Below, piece by piece: positions 9,193-18,188 of a DNA stretch of 64,000 nucleotides. How positions within the stretch are numbered: position 1 is the first letter of the stretch; every line of letters starts with the position of its first letter. Origin of the DNA: Natronomicrosphaera sp040876735 (lineage in GTDB: Bacteria; Planctomycetota; Phycisphaerae; Phycisphaerales; Phycisphaeraceae). The translations under genes and the position numbers were made by a program. Location of the stretch: positions 106,955 through 170,954 of the forward strand of contig JBBDPC010000005.1 in the NCBI GenBank assembly GCA_040876735.1, given 5' to 3'. Under the pieces are notes generated by a model. The model saw only the letters and a program-made list of their open reading frames with translations. It was not told the DNA's origin and did no database searches.

Positions 9193-11556
9193 ATGACCGT
9201 GCGTGCCGCGGTGCTCGGGTTGGGGCTGGCGCTGCTGATCGCGGCGAGCACCTACTACAATGACTGGATCATCCAGCAGACACCGCTCATCGGCAGCCAG
9301 TTGCCGATCTCGGTATTCGGCGGCATGAGCCTGGCGCTGCTGGCGGTAAACCCGCTGCTGCAGCGGCTTCGCCCGGCTTGGTCGCTGAGGCGCGGGGAGG
9401 CGGCGGTGATCGTGGCGTTGGGCCTGGCCGGGTGCGGGTTCGCCGGCAGTTTCTACCGCTTCCTGCCGGGGCTGGTGGCAGCGCCGAGTCATTACCACGC
9501 GTCGATGCCGCACTGGCAGTCGGCGCAGATCATGTCCTACGTCCCCGGCGGCTCGCATGCGTTGGCGGCAGGGTCTGTCACGGACTGGGGAGACCTGGCG
9601 GAGAGGGTGGTCGCCGAGCGGGAGCGTTCGACCGGGGCCGGCCGGTTGTATCGGGCCCTGAGCCCGGAGGGCCGCCGTGCCTGGCAGGAGGCGGCGGACC
9701 GGCGGGTGGATGCAAGCCTGACGCAGGCGCTGGTGCGCAGCGCCAACCAGGCGCTGGCCGCCGGCGCGGTGGCGGGCGACCCCGGCGCGCCGGCCGAGGC
9801 GAACCTCCGGGCCGGGCGCGACGCGCTGGTGGCGGCGATGCCGGCGCTGGTGCTGCCGCCGCCGCGGGGCGAGCCGTGGCTGGTAGGAGCCGGCCAGGCA
9901 GACCATCCGGCGGTGCAGTCGCTGATCGCCGGGCATGACGCGCCGCAGGCAGTGCCGGACCCGGCCGAGGTGCCGTGGGCGGCGTGGTGGCCGGTGATGT
10001 CCACGCTGAGCGCGGCGGTGGTACTGCTGGCGGTGGCGGGTGTGGGTCTGGCACTGGTGGTGCATCCGCAATGGAGTCGGCACGAGCTGCTCGCCTATCC
10101 GGTGGCGCGGTTTGTGAATCTGTTGAGTCAAACCGATGATCGCAGCGGGCTGCCGGCACTGGCGCGCAGCGGGCTGTTCTGGATCGGGCTGGGGGCGATG
10201 GTCGTGCTGCACCTGGTCAACGGACTGCATCACTACATCCCGGCCGTGCCACCGATCACCCGAAGCCTGGACCTGGCGCCGCTGGGTGAGTTGTTTCCCA
10301 CGGCCAGTCGCGTGCCCGGCTCGTGGGGCGTGTTCTGGGTGATGGTGTATCCCACCGTCGTGGCGTTCTCCTGTTTCATTGATCGGCGGACCTCGCTGAG
10401 CCTGGGATTGACGAGCCTGGCGTGGGTGATGTTCGCGGCGGCGTTGCTGTCGCAGGGCGTTGCCATCAGCACCGATCGCATGGAAACCGGGGCGGGCAAT
10501 TTCCTGCGCCTGGGCTCTTTCCTGGCGATGGCGGCGGTGATCGGCTACACCGGCCGGTGGTACTACTTTCAGGTCATCCGGGGCGCGGTCACCCTCGGTC
10601 GGTCGGGCCGGTCACCTCAATCGGCGATCTGGGGGGCGTGGCTGCTGACCGCGGCGACGGCGCTGGGGGTGGTGTCGCTGGTGCGGATGGGCTTTTCGCC
10701 GATGCTGGCGGTGATGACCGCGGGCCTGGCACTGCTGATCTGGCTGGTGTTGGCGCGGATCGTTGCGGAGACGGGCATGTTCCTCATGGCTGGTCCGCTC
10801 CTGCCGACCGGCGTGGTTGTGGGACTGCTGGGCGCGGACGCGATCAACCCGACGCAGTTCGTGCTCATCGCCGTGGCCGGGTTCGCACTGCTGGGCGACA
10901 GCAAGGACCACCTGACGCTGTTCGCCGTCAACGCCTTGAAGATGACCGACGACGCGGGCACGCGCCCCTCGCGCGCGGCCCCGGCGTTTCTGCTCACTGC
11001 TTTGGCCGGGTTCGCGCTGGCCACGCTGATGACGCTAACGGTGATCTACCACTTCGGCCTTCCACGCGACGGCATGGCCGGTTATGCCAACGAGCTTGTG
11101 CCGATCAGCAGCTTCGATCTCGCTTCGCGGCACAGCGAGGCACTGCTGACCGCCGGCACGCTCGCCGAGGCGATGCAGATGAGCGACGCCGACCGCCTCC
11201 GCGCCTTCGCACCGGACACGGAATCCCTCGGCTGGCTCGCCCTCGGCTTTGTGCTGGTGATCGGCTGCGCCGTGGCCCGGCTGAGGCTGCCCTGGTGGCC
11301 GCTGCATCCGGTGCTCTTTCTACTCTGGGGCACGTGGGGCGCGGCCTGCTTCTCAACGTCGCTGTTGATCGGCTGGGCGATCAAGTCGGCGGTGGTGGGT
11401 TGTGCGGGCGTGGCCGGCTACCGAAAGCTCGTGCCCCTGGCGGTGGGTGTCATCGCCGGCGAGTTGATGATGGGGCTTTTCTGGATGATCGTGGCGACGA
11501 TCTATTTCCAGCGCACCGGCATCCGCCCGCCGATGTACGCCGTGTTCCCGATCTGA
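9193..11556 (+). CDS. Large polytopic membrane protein, planctomycete DUF6785/DUF6784-like
   Basis: 787 residues. Two or three hydrophobic helices occur in the first ~90 residues. A soluble stretch rich in Ala, Arg and Glu (~100-250) follows, then about ten more helices to the end. The pattern and motifs (HPQWSRHELLAYP, RIVAETGMFLM, GDSKDHLTLFA) fit the membrane protein family of planctomycetes usually labelled DUF6785/DUF6784, which is thought to resemble oligopeptide transporters. I recall this family only by its general look, so treat the label with care. It follows the secreted alpha-galactosidase in the same direction by 48 bp and may import the products. ATG at 9193. No recognisable ATPase or channel motif. 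Confidence 0.75.
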   Translation: MTVRAAVLGLGLALLIAASTYYNDWIIQQTPLIGSQLPISVFGGMSLALLAVNPLLQRLRPAWSLRRGEAAVIVALGLAGCGFAGSFYRFLPGLVAAPSHYHASMPHWQSAQIMSYVPGGSHALAAGSVTDWGDLAERVVAERERSTGAGRLYRALSPEGRRAWQEAADRRVDASLTQALVRSANQALAAGAVAGDPGAPAEANLRAGRDALVAAMPALVLPPPRGEPWLVGAGQADHPAVQSLIAGHDAPQAVPDPAEVPWAAWWPVMSTLSAAVVLLAVAGVGLALVVHPQWSRHELLAYPVARFVNLLSQTDDRSGLPALARSGLFWIGLGAMVVLHLVNGLHHYIPAVPPITRSLDLAPLGELFPTASRVPGSWGVFWVMVYPTVVAFSCFIDRRTSLSLGLTSLAWVMFAAALLSQGVAISTDRMETGAGNFLRLGSFLAMAAVIGYTGRWYYFQVIRGAVTLGRSGRSPQSAIWGAWLLTAATALGVVSLVRMGFSPMLAVMTAGLALLIWLVLARIVAETGMFLMAGPLLPTGVVVGLLGADAINPTQFVLIAVAGFALLGDSKDHLTLFAVNALKMTDDAGTRPSRAAPAFLLTALAGFALATLMTLTVIYHFGLPRDGMAGYANELVPISSFDLASRHSEALLTAGTLAEAMQMSDADRLRAFAPDTESLGWLALGFVLVIGCAVARLRLPWWPLHPVLFLLWGTWGAACFSTSLLIGWAIKSAVVGCAGVAGYRKLVPLAVGVIAGELMMGLFWMIVATIYFQRTGIRPPMYAVFPI

Positions 11557-11582
11557 CGGGGCACGCGGAACGAGGCGCACGC

Positions 11583-11624
11583 TTGACAGCCTGACCGCCG
11601 GTGGTAGATTCCACGTGAAACCTC
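11583..11624 (+). promoter_or_regulatory. Promoter/operator of the second rhamnosidase gene
   Basis: TTGACA at 11583-11588, 16 bp, then TAGATT at 11605-11610. That -10 hexamer is the left arm of the palindrome (11605-11624, core CACGTG 11612-11617, right arm AAACCTC). A bound repressor would cover the -10 box. The rhamnosidase ATG is ~160 bp downstream. Confidence 0.8.
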
Positions 11625-11775
11625 AACGTCGTCCGGCGATGCGTGTCACCCACGGCACTTCCCGACGGGTGAGACGGCTTGCCCTCGACCGATCATGGGC
11701 GAGGCACGCGGAGGTGATCCAAGTGAGATTGACGTTGAGTCGAATGCACTTTCCTTGAGTTGAGCAACCTGACGC

Positions 11776-14523
11776 ATGAATACACCCTCCCCTGTCACAG
11801 TGGAGCATCTGACCTGCGAGTCGGCTCATCACCCCTTGGGCCTGCAGACCCGCCACCCGCGGTTCGGCTGGCAATGGGAACACACCACACGCGGGCAGAG
11901 GCAGCGGGCGTATCAGGTGCGCGTCGCCAGTTCGCCGGAACTGCTCGAATCGGGACAGGCGGACCTGTGGGACAGCGGGCAGGTGGCGTCCAACGAGCAG
12001 TGCCAGGTGGTGTACGCCGGTGTGCCGCTGCACTCGCGGCAGCAGTGCTGGTGGACCGTACGCGTCTGGGACGATGATGGCCAGGCCAGCGCCTGGGCGA
12101 CGCCGAGGTGGTTCGAATTGGCGCTGCTGGGCGATGATGACTGGCACGCGGAGTGGCTGGGACAACCGGCAGGCTGGAGCGGGCGGGCGATCTACTTCCG
12201 TTGTCCGGTGAAGGTGGACAAGCCGGTGCGGCGGGCGCGGGCTTACGTGGCCGGTCTGGGTTGCCACGAACTGCGTATCAATGGGCGCAAGGTCGGTGAC
12301 AGCGTGCTCGACCCGGCCACAACGGTCTACATTGAGCGCGTGCTCTATGCGACGCATGACGTGACGAAGCATCTGCATGCCGGGGCAAACGTGGTGGGTG
12401 TGATCGTCGGCAACGGCTGGTACGGCATGCCGCGCCTGCGTTTGCAGATGCACATCGACTTCGACGATGGGACGACGCAGTGCGTTTCGACGCAGCGGGC
12501 CGACGGCCCGGGCTGGAACATCGCGGTCGGCGGTGTGGTGCATCACGGTCTTTACGATGGTGAAACCCACGACGCCCGGCTCGAAGACGAGGGGTGGGAC
12601 ACCGCGGCCTACGACGACCACAAGGCCGCGAAGTTCGCGGCCGATCAGCGGCGCGAAGGTCGGGTCATGCGATGGACGATGGCGTCGGCGGTCGACGCGC
12701 CCGGTGGCCGGATGACGGCGCAGTCTCTTGAGCCGATGCGCGTGGTCCAGACGCTTCCGGCACGCAAGGTGACGCAGCCACGGCCGGGCGTGTGGGTACT
12801 GGACTTCGGCACGAACATGGCCGGCTGGGCGCGTCTGCAAGTGCAAGGCGAACGGGGCACGAAAGTGACATTGTGCTTCGCCGAGACGCTGCGCGACGAT
12901 GGCACAATCAATCAGGACAACCTTTACATCGCCGACGCGTGTGATACGTACATCCTCAAGGGCGGCGATGAGCCGGAGATGTATGAACCGCGGTTCACGT
13001 ACCACGGCTTCCGGTATGTGCAGGTCGAGGGGCTCCCTGTCGAGCCGGACGAGCGAACCGTGCAGGCGCGGGTGGTCCGGTCGGACGTGGCCCGGCGCGG
13101 GACATTCGCGTGCAGCGACGAACGGCTGACGCGCATCCACCGCATGGTCGTCCAGACTGAAGCGAGCAACCTGCACGGCATTCCCACCGATTGCCCGCAG
13201 CGGGCCGAGCGAATGGGCTGGTTGAACGACATGACCGCGCGGTCGGAGCAGGCGGCGCTCAACTTCGACATGACGCGGTTCTACAGCAAGTTCGTCGACG
13301 ACATCGGCGATGCCCAGTCACCAGCAGGTGAGCTGCCAGACACGGTGCCGTTCCGGTGGGGATACCGCCGCGCCGATCCGGTGGCGATCGGCTATCTGAT
13401 GATCCCCTGGCTGCTGCATCGCCATAGCGGTGACAAGCGGCTGCTCGAGCGACACTATGAAGGCATGATCGCATGGGTGGAATGTCTGGCATCGTTGGCG
13501 CCAGAAGGCATTCTCGAACTCAGCCGGTGGGGCGACTGGTCGGAACCCAGCGGCGACCCGACGAAGATCGTTCCCCCGGTGTCAAAACGAACGCCTGGTA
13601 CGCTGGTGTCGACGGCATTTCTGGCACAGCATCTGCGACTGCTGGCGCGGATTGCTGGCGTGCTGGACAAGGGCAAGGACGCGAAGGAGTATGCAGCGCG
13701 CGCCGACGCGATCGCCGAAGCGTTCAACCGCCGGTTCTGGGACGCCTCGCACGGCGTCTACGGCAGCGGGAGCCAGGCGTGCAGCGCCATCGCATTGGCG
13801 TTTGATCTCGTGCCGGCCGACCGGATCGAGCGCGTAGTCCAGCACCTCGCCGCGGACGTGATCGCCCACGATTGTCACCTCAGTACCGGCAACATCGCCA
13901 CGAAGTACCTGCTCGAAGTGCTCAGCGCCCATGGCCGGCATGATCTCGCTTGCGCGCTGGCGATGCAGACGACGTACCCAAGTTGGGGCTTCATGCTCGA
14001 CCACGGTGCGACCACGCTTTGGGAACGCTGGGAGCACGCCACAGGCGGTGGCATGAACTCGCACAACCACCCGATGCTCGGTTCCGTTGGCTCATGGTTC
14101 TACAAACATCTCGCCGGCATCGACGTGGCTGACGACGGTGTGGCCTGCGACCGCCTTGCATTCCGACCCCAGCCTGCGCCATCGATCGAGCATGCGCATG
14201 CCGAGTTGAAAACGGTGCGCGGCGTTGCGTCGCTCGCATGGCGGCAGGCGGGTGAGCAACTGCAGGTCACCGCCCGTGTGCCCTTCGGCGCCACGGCCAC
14301 GTTGACGCTGCCATGGCGCGAGCGCGGGGCGGCGGCGGTGCTGACCGAGGGTGACGCCACACTGTGGCCAACCACCTCGGCCGTGCGGCCCGACGGCGTG
14401 CAGGCGGTCGAGGCCGAGGTCGACTGCGTGCAGGTGACGCTCGGCGGCGGCCATTATGACTTTCAACTGGCAAGCCGCGACGCCGCTTCCGCACCGCTTG
14501 ACGAAGAGTCGACCCGGGCCTGA
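11776..14523 (+). CDS. GH78 alpha-L-rhamnosidase, full-length
   Basis: 915 residues, the typical length of bacterial GH78 enzymes. The standard order is visible: an N-terminal fibronectin-like domain, Bac_rhamnosid_N (with GNGWYGM near 213-219), a beta-sandwich (LDFGTNMAGWARL, ~340), the six-hairpin catalytic barrel, and a C-terminal beta domain. Catalytic acids known for the family are present: TDCPQRAERMGWLND supplies Asp472, Glu478 and Asp485, and GATTLWERWE supplies Glu750. No signal peptide, so probably cytoplasmic. It inverts and releases terminal alpha-L-rhamnose. Monocistronic, driven by its own palindrome-controlled promoter. ATG at 11776 with a weak ribosome binding site. It is only distantly similar to the 836-residue rhamnosidase upstream, so the two probably differ in linkage or aglycone. 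Confidence 0.95.
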   Translation: MNTPSPVTVEHLTCESAHHPLGLQTRHPRFGWQWEHTTRGQRQRAYQVRVASSPELLESGQADLWDSGQVASNEQCQVVYAGVPLHSRQQCWWTVRVWDDDGQASAWATPRWFELALLGDDDWHAEWLGQPAGWSGRAIYFRCPVKVDKPVRRARAYVAGLGCHELRINGRKVGDSVLDPATTVYIERVLYATHDVTKHLHAGANVVGVIVGNGWYGMPRLRLQMHIDFDDGTTQCVSTQRADGPGWNIAVGGVVHHGLYDGETHDARLEDEGWDTAAYDDHKAAKFAADQRREGRVMRWTMASAVDAPGGRMTAQSLEPMRVVQTLPARKVTQPRPGVWVLDFGTNMAGWARLQVQGERGTKVTLCFAETLRDDGTINQDNLYIADACDTYILKGGDEPEMYEPRFTYHGFRYVQVEGLPVEPDERTVQARVVRSDVARRGTFACSDERLTRIHRMVVQTEASNLHGIPTDCPQRAERMGWLNDMTARSEQAALNFDMTRFYSKFVDDIGDAQSPAGELPDTVPFRWGYRRADPVAIGYLMIPWLLHRHSGDKRLLERHYEGMIAWVECLASLAPEGILELSRWGDWSEPSGDPTKIVPPVSKRTPGTLVSTAFLAQHLRLLARIAGVLDKGKDAKEYAARADAIAEAFNRRFWDASHGVYGSGSQACSAIALAFDLVPADRIERVVQHLAADVIAHDCHLSTGNIATKYLLEVLSAHGRHDLACALAMQTTYPSWGFMLDHGATTLWERWEHATGGGMNSHNHPMLGSVGSWFYKHLAGIDVADDGVACDRLAFRPQPAPSIEHAHAELKTVRGVASLAWRQAGEQLQVTARVPFGATATLTLPWRERGAAAVLTEGDATLWPTTSAVRPDGVQAVEAEVDCVQVTLGGGHYDFQLASRDAASAPLDEESTRA

Positions 14524-14864
14524 GGCGCGCTTTCAGCCAACTGCGATATCAGGGCAACCGCCTCCGGCCGAAGGACATCCACGGCACGAGCAACGGCCTC
14601 CCAGGGCACGACGGGTAATTCGGCAAAGAAACGCGGACCTTCCGGTGACGCCACACACGCCCCGCGCCTCGGCGTCGTCGAGGAGGAAAAGTGGCTGGGA
14701 GTCATTGATTGGCGGTGGCAGAGCACGAAGGACGTCCGCCCCGTTTCCTACCAGGGCAGCGGCGGCTCCGGACACCTGCAGACCTCGGCCACCGAGTTGC
14801 CTGAGACAACTATCCCCACAGCCAGGACAATCAACAGGAGCTTCGCAGGAACGGGCAACCTCAC
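14463..14864 (-). pseudogene. Probable broken gene for a small exported protein (two frameshifts)
   Basis: Protein-like sequence passes through three minus-strand frames. From a GTG at 14864 there is a signal-peptide-like stretch (LPVPAKLLLIVLAVGIVV) that soon meets TAG. A second frame then reads AAAALVGNGADVLRALPPP to LLDDAEARGV. A third frame then continues from CVASPEGPRFFAELPVVP to ALISQLAE. The second break lies in a GTGTGTGG run; one more GT would restore a continuous frame, so a slipped-strand loss of two bases is likely. The last ~60 bp overlap the convergent rhamnosidase gene. I do not recognise a family. Alternatives are sequence errors or chance; hence the moderate confidence. Confidence 0.4.
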
Positions 14865-14888
14865 GGTCGCCCCCGTGGTTGCATCGCT

Positions 14889-15740
14889 TCACTCCCGTAC
14901 CACGTGATCTTCGTCGCGTGTGATCGGCTCGCGATCCGATGCCGCATCACTGAACACGACACCGTCGCCGAAATCCAGCTCAACATTGCGCACCTCAACC
15001 CGCATCCAGACCAACCCTGCGCCGGGCGGACGGTGGGTGCTATATCTCACCTCGTCCGTGACCGTCAGCGTCGCCTCCAGACGCCCGCCGTTGTCCTCGG
15101 CGCGTGCCAACAGGCGATCCAGGGCCTGGAGATCTTCCCCGCGGAGCCTCAGCGAGCTGCGGTGCTCGGCGCCCAGCAGTTCCGGCAGACCTCTGAGGTT
15201 CAGAAGACGCGGATCAAATTCGAATCCCTCGCCGACGTGAACTCGCTCACGGTTGAGCGGCACCATAACCCGGCTTGTCCGCCGCACATGTTGGCTGAGA
15301 TCGAGAAGCTGGATGCCTTGGTGTCCAAAAATCTTCGACAGACGTTCTCCATCGAAATCCTCCCCGCGCAGGTGCTCCAACGTCACGAGCCCCACGTATT
15401 GTTCACTGTTGGGCTGGCCCTCTGCCATCTTGTCCGGGTCCCAAGCACTGCGTAATTGAAAATCCGCACCTGCGGGCGCGTGCTTATGAAAATAGGCAAG
15501 GCCTTCGAACATCGCGTCGGCCGTCCCAAACTCGGCCCGGGGAAATCCTAGGAGCATGACGTAGCCCACCGGCTCAGCCGGCTCTTCCAGCACGGCGGCG
15601 AGGCCCGCACCAGCATCCTCACTGATGGCCTCATCCTCATCCGCCACCACGGGACCCGCGATCAGGTTCAGGATCACGGCGGCAAAGAGGGCCGGCACCC
15701 ACATCGACAGCGGGCCGACTGTGTGAATGTACTGCCGCAT
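14889..15740 (-). CDS. Exported protein of unknown function
   Basis: 283 residues with an N-terminal signal peptide (hydrophobic ~13-30, likely cleavage after GPVVA). The mature part is acidic at first (DEDEAISEDAG) and otherwise mixed alpha/beta, with no motif I recognise. Phrases such as FPRAEFGTADAMFEGLAYF and a tail with RVEVRNVELDFGDG look like a solute- or glycan-associated exported protein, but no family can be named. It is the last intact gene of the PEP-CTERM/pseudopilin/beta-propeller/beta-helix direction, 160 bp after the beta-helix stop, and so may be part of that operon. ATG at 15740. Confidence 0.7.
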   Translation of the reverse strand: MRQYIHTVGPLSMWVPALFAAVILNLIAGPVVADEDEAISEDAGAGLAAVLEEPAEPVGYVMLLGFPRAEFGTADAMFEGLAYFHKHAPAGADFQLRSAWDPDKMAEGQPNSEQYVGLVTLEHLRGEDFDGERLSKIFGHQGIQLLDLSQHVRRTSRVMVPLNRERVHVGEGFEFDPRLLNLRGLPELLGAEHRSSLRLRGEDLQALDRLLARAEDNGGRLEATLTVTDEVRYSTHRPPGAGLVWMRVEVRNVELDFGDGVVFSDAASDREPITRDEDHVVRE

Positions 15741-15901
15741 GCTGCTTGATCCTTTCGCTCGCCAATCACCTCGGGCGGAATGCTGAACTGCTTGGCCGCC
15801 TTGAGTCGCTCTCGCTGGTTCTGCTCTTTATCGAGCAAGCGATCCAGGACCTCGACATTCCCGATCTCTTCCCGATCATCTTCAGTTGCCCCGCACGACA
15901 C
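15674..15901 (-). CDS. Possible small protein between beta-helix gene and exported protein
   Basis: A GTG at 15901, starting just after the beta-helix stop, opens a 75-codon frame. The first ~50 residues are charged and protein-like (ATEDDREEIGNVEVLDRLL, then RERLKAAKQFSIPPEVIGE), while the last part overlaps the next gene by 67 bp and looks like shadow. There is no separate ribosome binding site, so translation would rely on coupling. It may be a short real protein, a gene remnant, or chance. Confidence 0.25.
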   Translation of the reverse strand: MSCGATEDDREEIGNVEVLDRLLDKEQNQRERLKAAKQFSIPPEVIGERKDQAACGSTFTQSARCRCGCRPSLPP

Positions 15902-15902
15902 C

Positions 15903-18125
15903 TCAACGGGTTTTCATATTTCCATCGAACCCGCGCTCCGGGACGACAGGCCAGACGGTGAGGTTCACGTGCTTGCCGGGCTCGATCTCCTGGAACGGCC
16001 CGGGCAGCGGCGAAGCCTCCGGCACCGGCTGACCAAAGAAATCGCTGTCGATGCCCTCGACCGGCTGGCATTGCACCTCGCCAAGCGCCTTGTCGAACTT
16101 GAACTGGAAGTTCAAGCGGTGCACGTTCAGGCCGTCGCGGATGGTGGCGGTCGGCTTCGAATGCTGGTCGTTGCCGCTGACCGCCCGCCAGAGCTCGAGG
16201 TTCAGCAGGTAGTGGTCGGTCCACTGTTCGAGGTTGGGCCAGTCCTTCTCCGGCACGCCGGCCTGCTTGAGCAAGTCGACCATCTGCTCGCGCAGGCGCG
16301 TCTTGGTCATGGCGGGGAAGTCCAGGTGCCGCTGCATGGGGGCCATGTGGCTGACGCTGGTGATCTGGAACAACGGCGGCTGCGGACCGGAGCCTTCGTC
16401 GAGGTATTCGCCGCCGCCCATGAGCAGGTTGCCGTCGCTGGTGTTGTTGCCCGCCGCCTCCCAGGGCAGCGGGTAGCCGATTGCGCCGGCGCGGTTGCCC
16501 AGGATCATGTTGTTGAAAGTCTTGATGTCCCAGCAGCCTTTTTCGGGCTTGACGCGGGGGGTGGCGTAGGCGAACCAGACGCCGAAGTTGGCGTTGGCGT
16601 AGAGCAGGTTGTGGGCGATGGTGATATCGGTGACGTCGTGGCCGTAGATCCCGTCGCCCTGGCGGGTGTGGGCGATGATGTTGTGGTCGATCAGGCAGGG
16701 CCCGCTGCCGATTTCCATGTTGATGCCGGACCACGTGTTGTTGACGATGACGTTGCGGGTGATGCGGCTGCCGCGCCACTGGTTGTCGAGCCAGATGCCG
16801 TGGGCGTCGTTGTCGCGGATGAGGTTGCCTTCGATGACGCAGTCGAAGCAGAAGTGAAACTTGATGCCGGCGAACTCCCACCAGGGGCTGGTCCAGCCGT
16901 CGCAGTTGTTGCGTTCGATGACGTTGTGCAGCACCTGCGTGCAGTAGTGGCCGTGGCCGGTGAGGCCGCAGTGGCCGTTGTCGCTGATGGTGTTGTGGCG
17001 GATGAGGTGGTAGCCGCCCTTTTGCGCCAGCGCGTGCAGGCGCGTGAACTTGTGCGAGCTGCGGATGTCCTCGTCATTGTCCCACGGCGCTTCGGGGAAC
17101 TCGGCCTGCTGCGCGGGGTCGCCTTCCGTACCGCAGTCGATGCCGACGCTCTTGGCGTGACGGATGGTGCAGTGCTCGATCACCCAGTGATGGCCCGACC
17201 GGGTGGAGAGCGCGCCGGTCTGGGCCCATGAGGATCGGCCCCAACTCGGGGTCTGGTTGGCGGCGTGCTCGATGGTCAGGCCGCGGAGCGTGATGTATCC
17301 CAGGCCGCGCTTCAACGGCGCAAAAACCGTGTGGCGCACGCTCAACTCCACGAGGTGGCTGTTCAGGTCGCGGGCATGCGCCGGCGGGTGGAGCAGGATG
17401 GCCTCTCCGTCGGGATCGACCATCCACGTGCCGGGGGTGCGGGCGAGTTCTTTGAACATTTCCACTTCGCGCATCGGCACGCCGTCGATGAACAGTTGCC
17501 CGAGCGTCGTGCGGTAACGGGCACGGCTCGGCTTCGCAATCTCGTCCATCTCGCGTTCAAGCGTTTCCAACCGTTGTCCAGCGGGAGTCAGCATGCCGTT
17601 TTCGCTGACAGCCTTGTCACCAGAGTCGGCCATCGCCTGCCGCGCCTTTTCGACGCGCCGCTCGGCTTGCTCGATCACTGCCTGATGAGGTCGAGCGATC
17701 TGGCTGCGATTGAAATTGAGAAGATAGGGATTGAAGTCGGCATAGAGCGATGCATCGCATACGCCGTGATAGGCCTTGGCGCCAAAGTCGACGTCAGCGA
17801 GCGACCCGCGCAGCACTGCAGGCATCTCCGGAACAGAGGCCCACTCGGGGGTGAACTCTTCTGATCCACGGAGGGCAACATGCTCTCCGGGCGCGGCTTG
17901 GTAGGTGATGGGCCGGCCTTTCTCACCGCCGTATGCCGGAGCCACGCGCTCGCGGTAAATCCCTTGATGGATGCGAATCGTATCGCCCGGCCGAGCCTGG
18001 GCGGCGGCGGCGGAGATGGTTTTCAGGGGCGCTTTGGCGTCCCCATGGTTGTGGTCATCGGCCGCAGCATGACGCTGCGCCACGATCCAGGTACGGGTTT
18101 GGGTGGTGGTGTTGATGGATGTCAT
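15903..18125 (-). CDS. Right-handed parallel beta-helix protein (polysaccharide lyase/hydrolase-like)
   Basis: 740 residues. The N-terminus has the 'distribution of carbohydrate' opening of DUF1565/beta-helix proteins (PLKTISAAAAQARPGDTIRI, ~34-53). From ~270 a series of beta-helix rungs follows (HNTISDNGHCGL, EGNLIRDNDAHGIWLDN, RNVIVNNTWSGI). It ends in a tail with LPGPFQEIEPGKHVNL. The closest relative in the window is the 660-residue protein at 34756-36738, matching over the rungs and the tail. This one, unlike that paralogue, has no signal peptide and carries a ~100-residue charged, helical insertion (~130-200). Such folds usually act on acidic polysaccharides; catalytic residues cannot be assigned here. 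It is 63 bp behind the giant beta-propeller gene in the same operon. Confidence 0.85.
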   Translation of the reverse strand: MTSINTTTQTRTWIVAQRHAAADDHNHGDAKAPLKTISAAAAQARPGDTIRIHQGIYRERVAPAYGGEKGRPITYQAAPGEHVALRGSEEFTPEWASVPEMPAVLRGSLADVDFGAKAYHGVCDASLYADFNPYLLNFNRSQIARPHQAVIEQAERRVEKARQAMADSGDKAVSENGMLTPAGQRLETLEREMDEIAKPSRARYRTTLGQLFIDGVPMREVEMFKELARTPGTWMVDPDGEAILLHPPAHARDLNSHLVELSVRHTVFAPLKRGLGYITLRGLTIEHAANQTPSWGRSSWAQTGALSTRSGHHWVIEHCTIRHAKSVGIDCGTEGDPAQQAEFPEAPWDNDEDIRSSHKFTRLHALAQKGGYHLIRHNTISDNGHCGLTGHGHYCTQVLHNVIERNNCDGWTSPWWEFAGIKFHFCFDCVIEGNLIRDNDAHGIWLDNQWRGSRITRNVIVNNTWSGINMEIGSGPCLIDHNIIAHTRQGDGIYGHDVTDITIAHNLLYANANFGVWFAYATPRVKPEKGCWDIKTFNNMILGNRAGAIGYPLPWEAAGNNTSDGNLLMGGGEYLDEGSGPQPPLFQITSVSHMAPMQRHLDFPAMTKTRLREQMVDLLKQAGVPEKDWPNLEQWTDHYLLNLELWRAVSGNDQHSKPTATIRDGLNVHRLNFQFKFDKALGEVQCQPVEGIDSDFFGQPVPEASPLPGPFQEIEPGKHVNLTVWPVVPERGFDGNMKTR

Positions 18126-18188
18126 GACATAAAACTTTCATCGTGTGCGATGCGATGCTCGCATACTGGCTAACAGAAACATGAACTC

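Noticed and set aside
11639..11758. 39-codon Arg-rich ORF in the leader of the second rhamnosidase
   Set aside because: No ribosome binding site and no protein-like composition.
14533..14892. Single 119-codon minus-strand ORF as an intact gene
   Set aside because: Only its middle looks protein-like; start and end make more sense in the other two frames, so it is described as a broken gene instead.
14901..14906. CACGTG near the end of the 283-residue exported protein gene
   Set aside because: Arms do not match and it lies within codons at the C-terminus.
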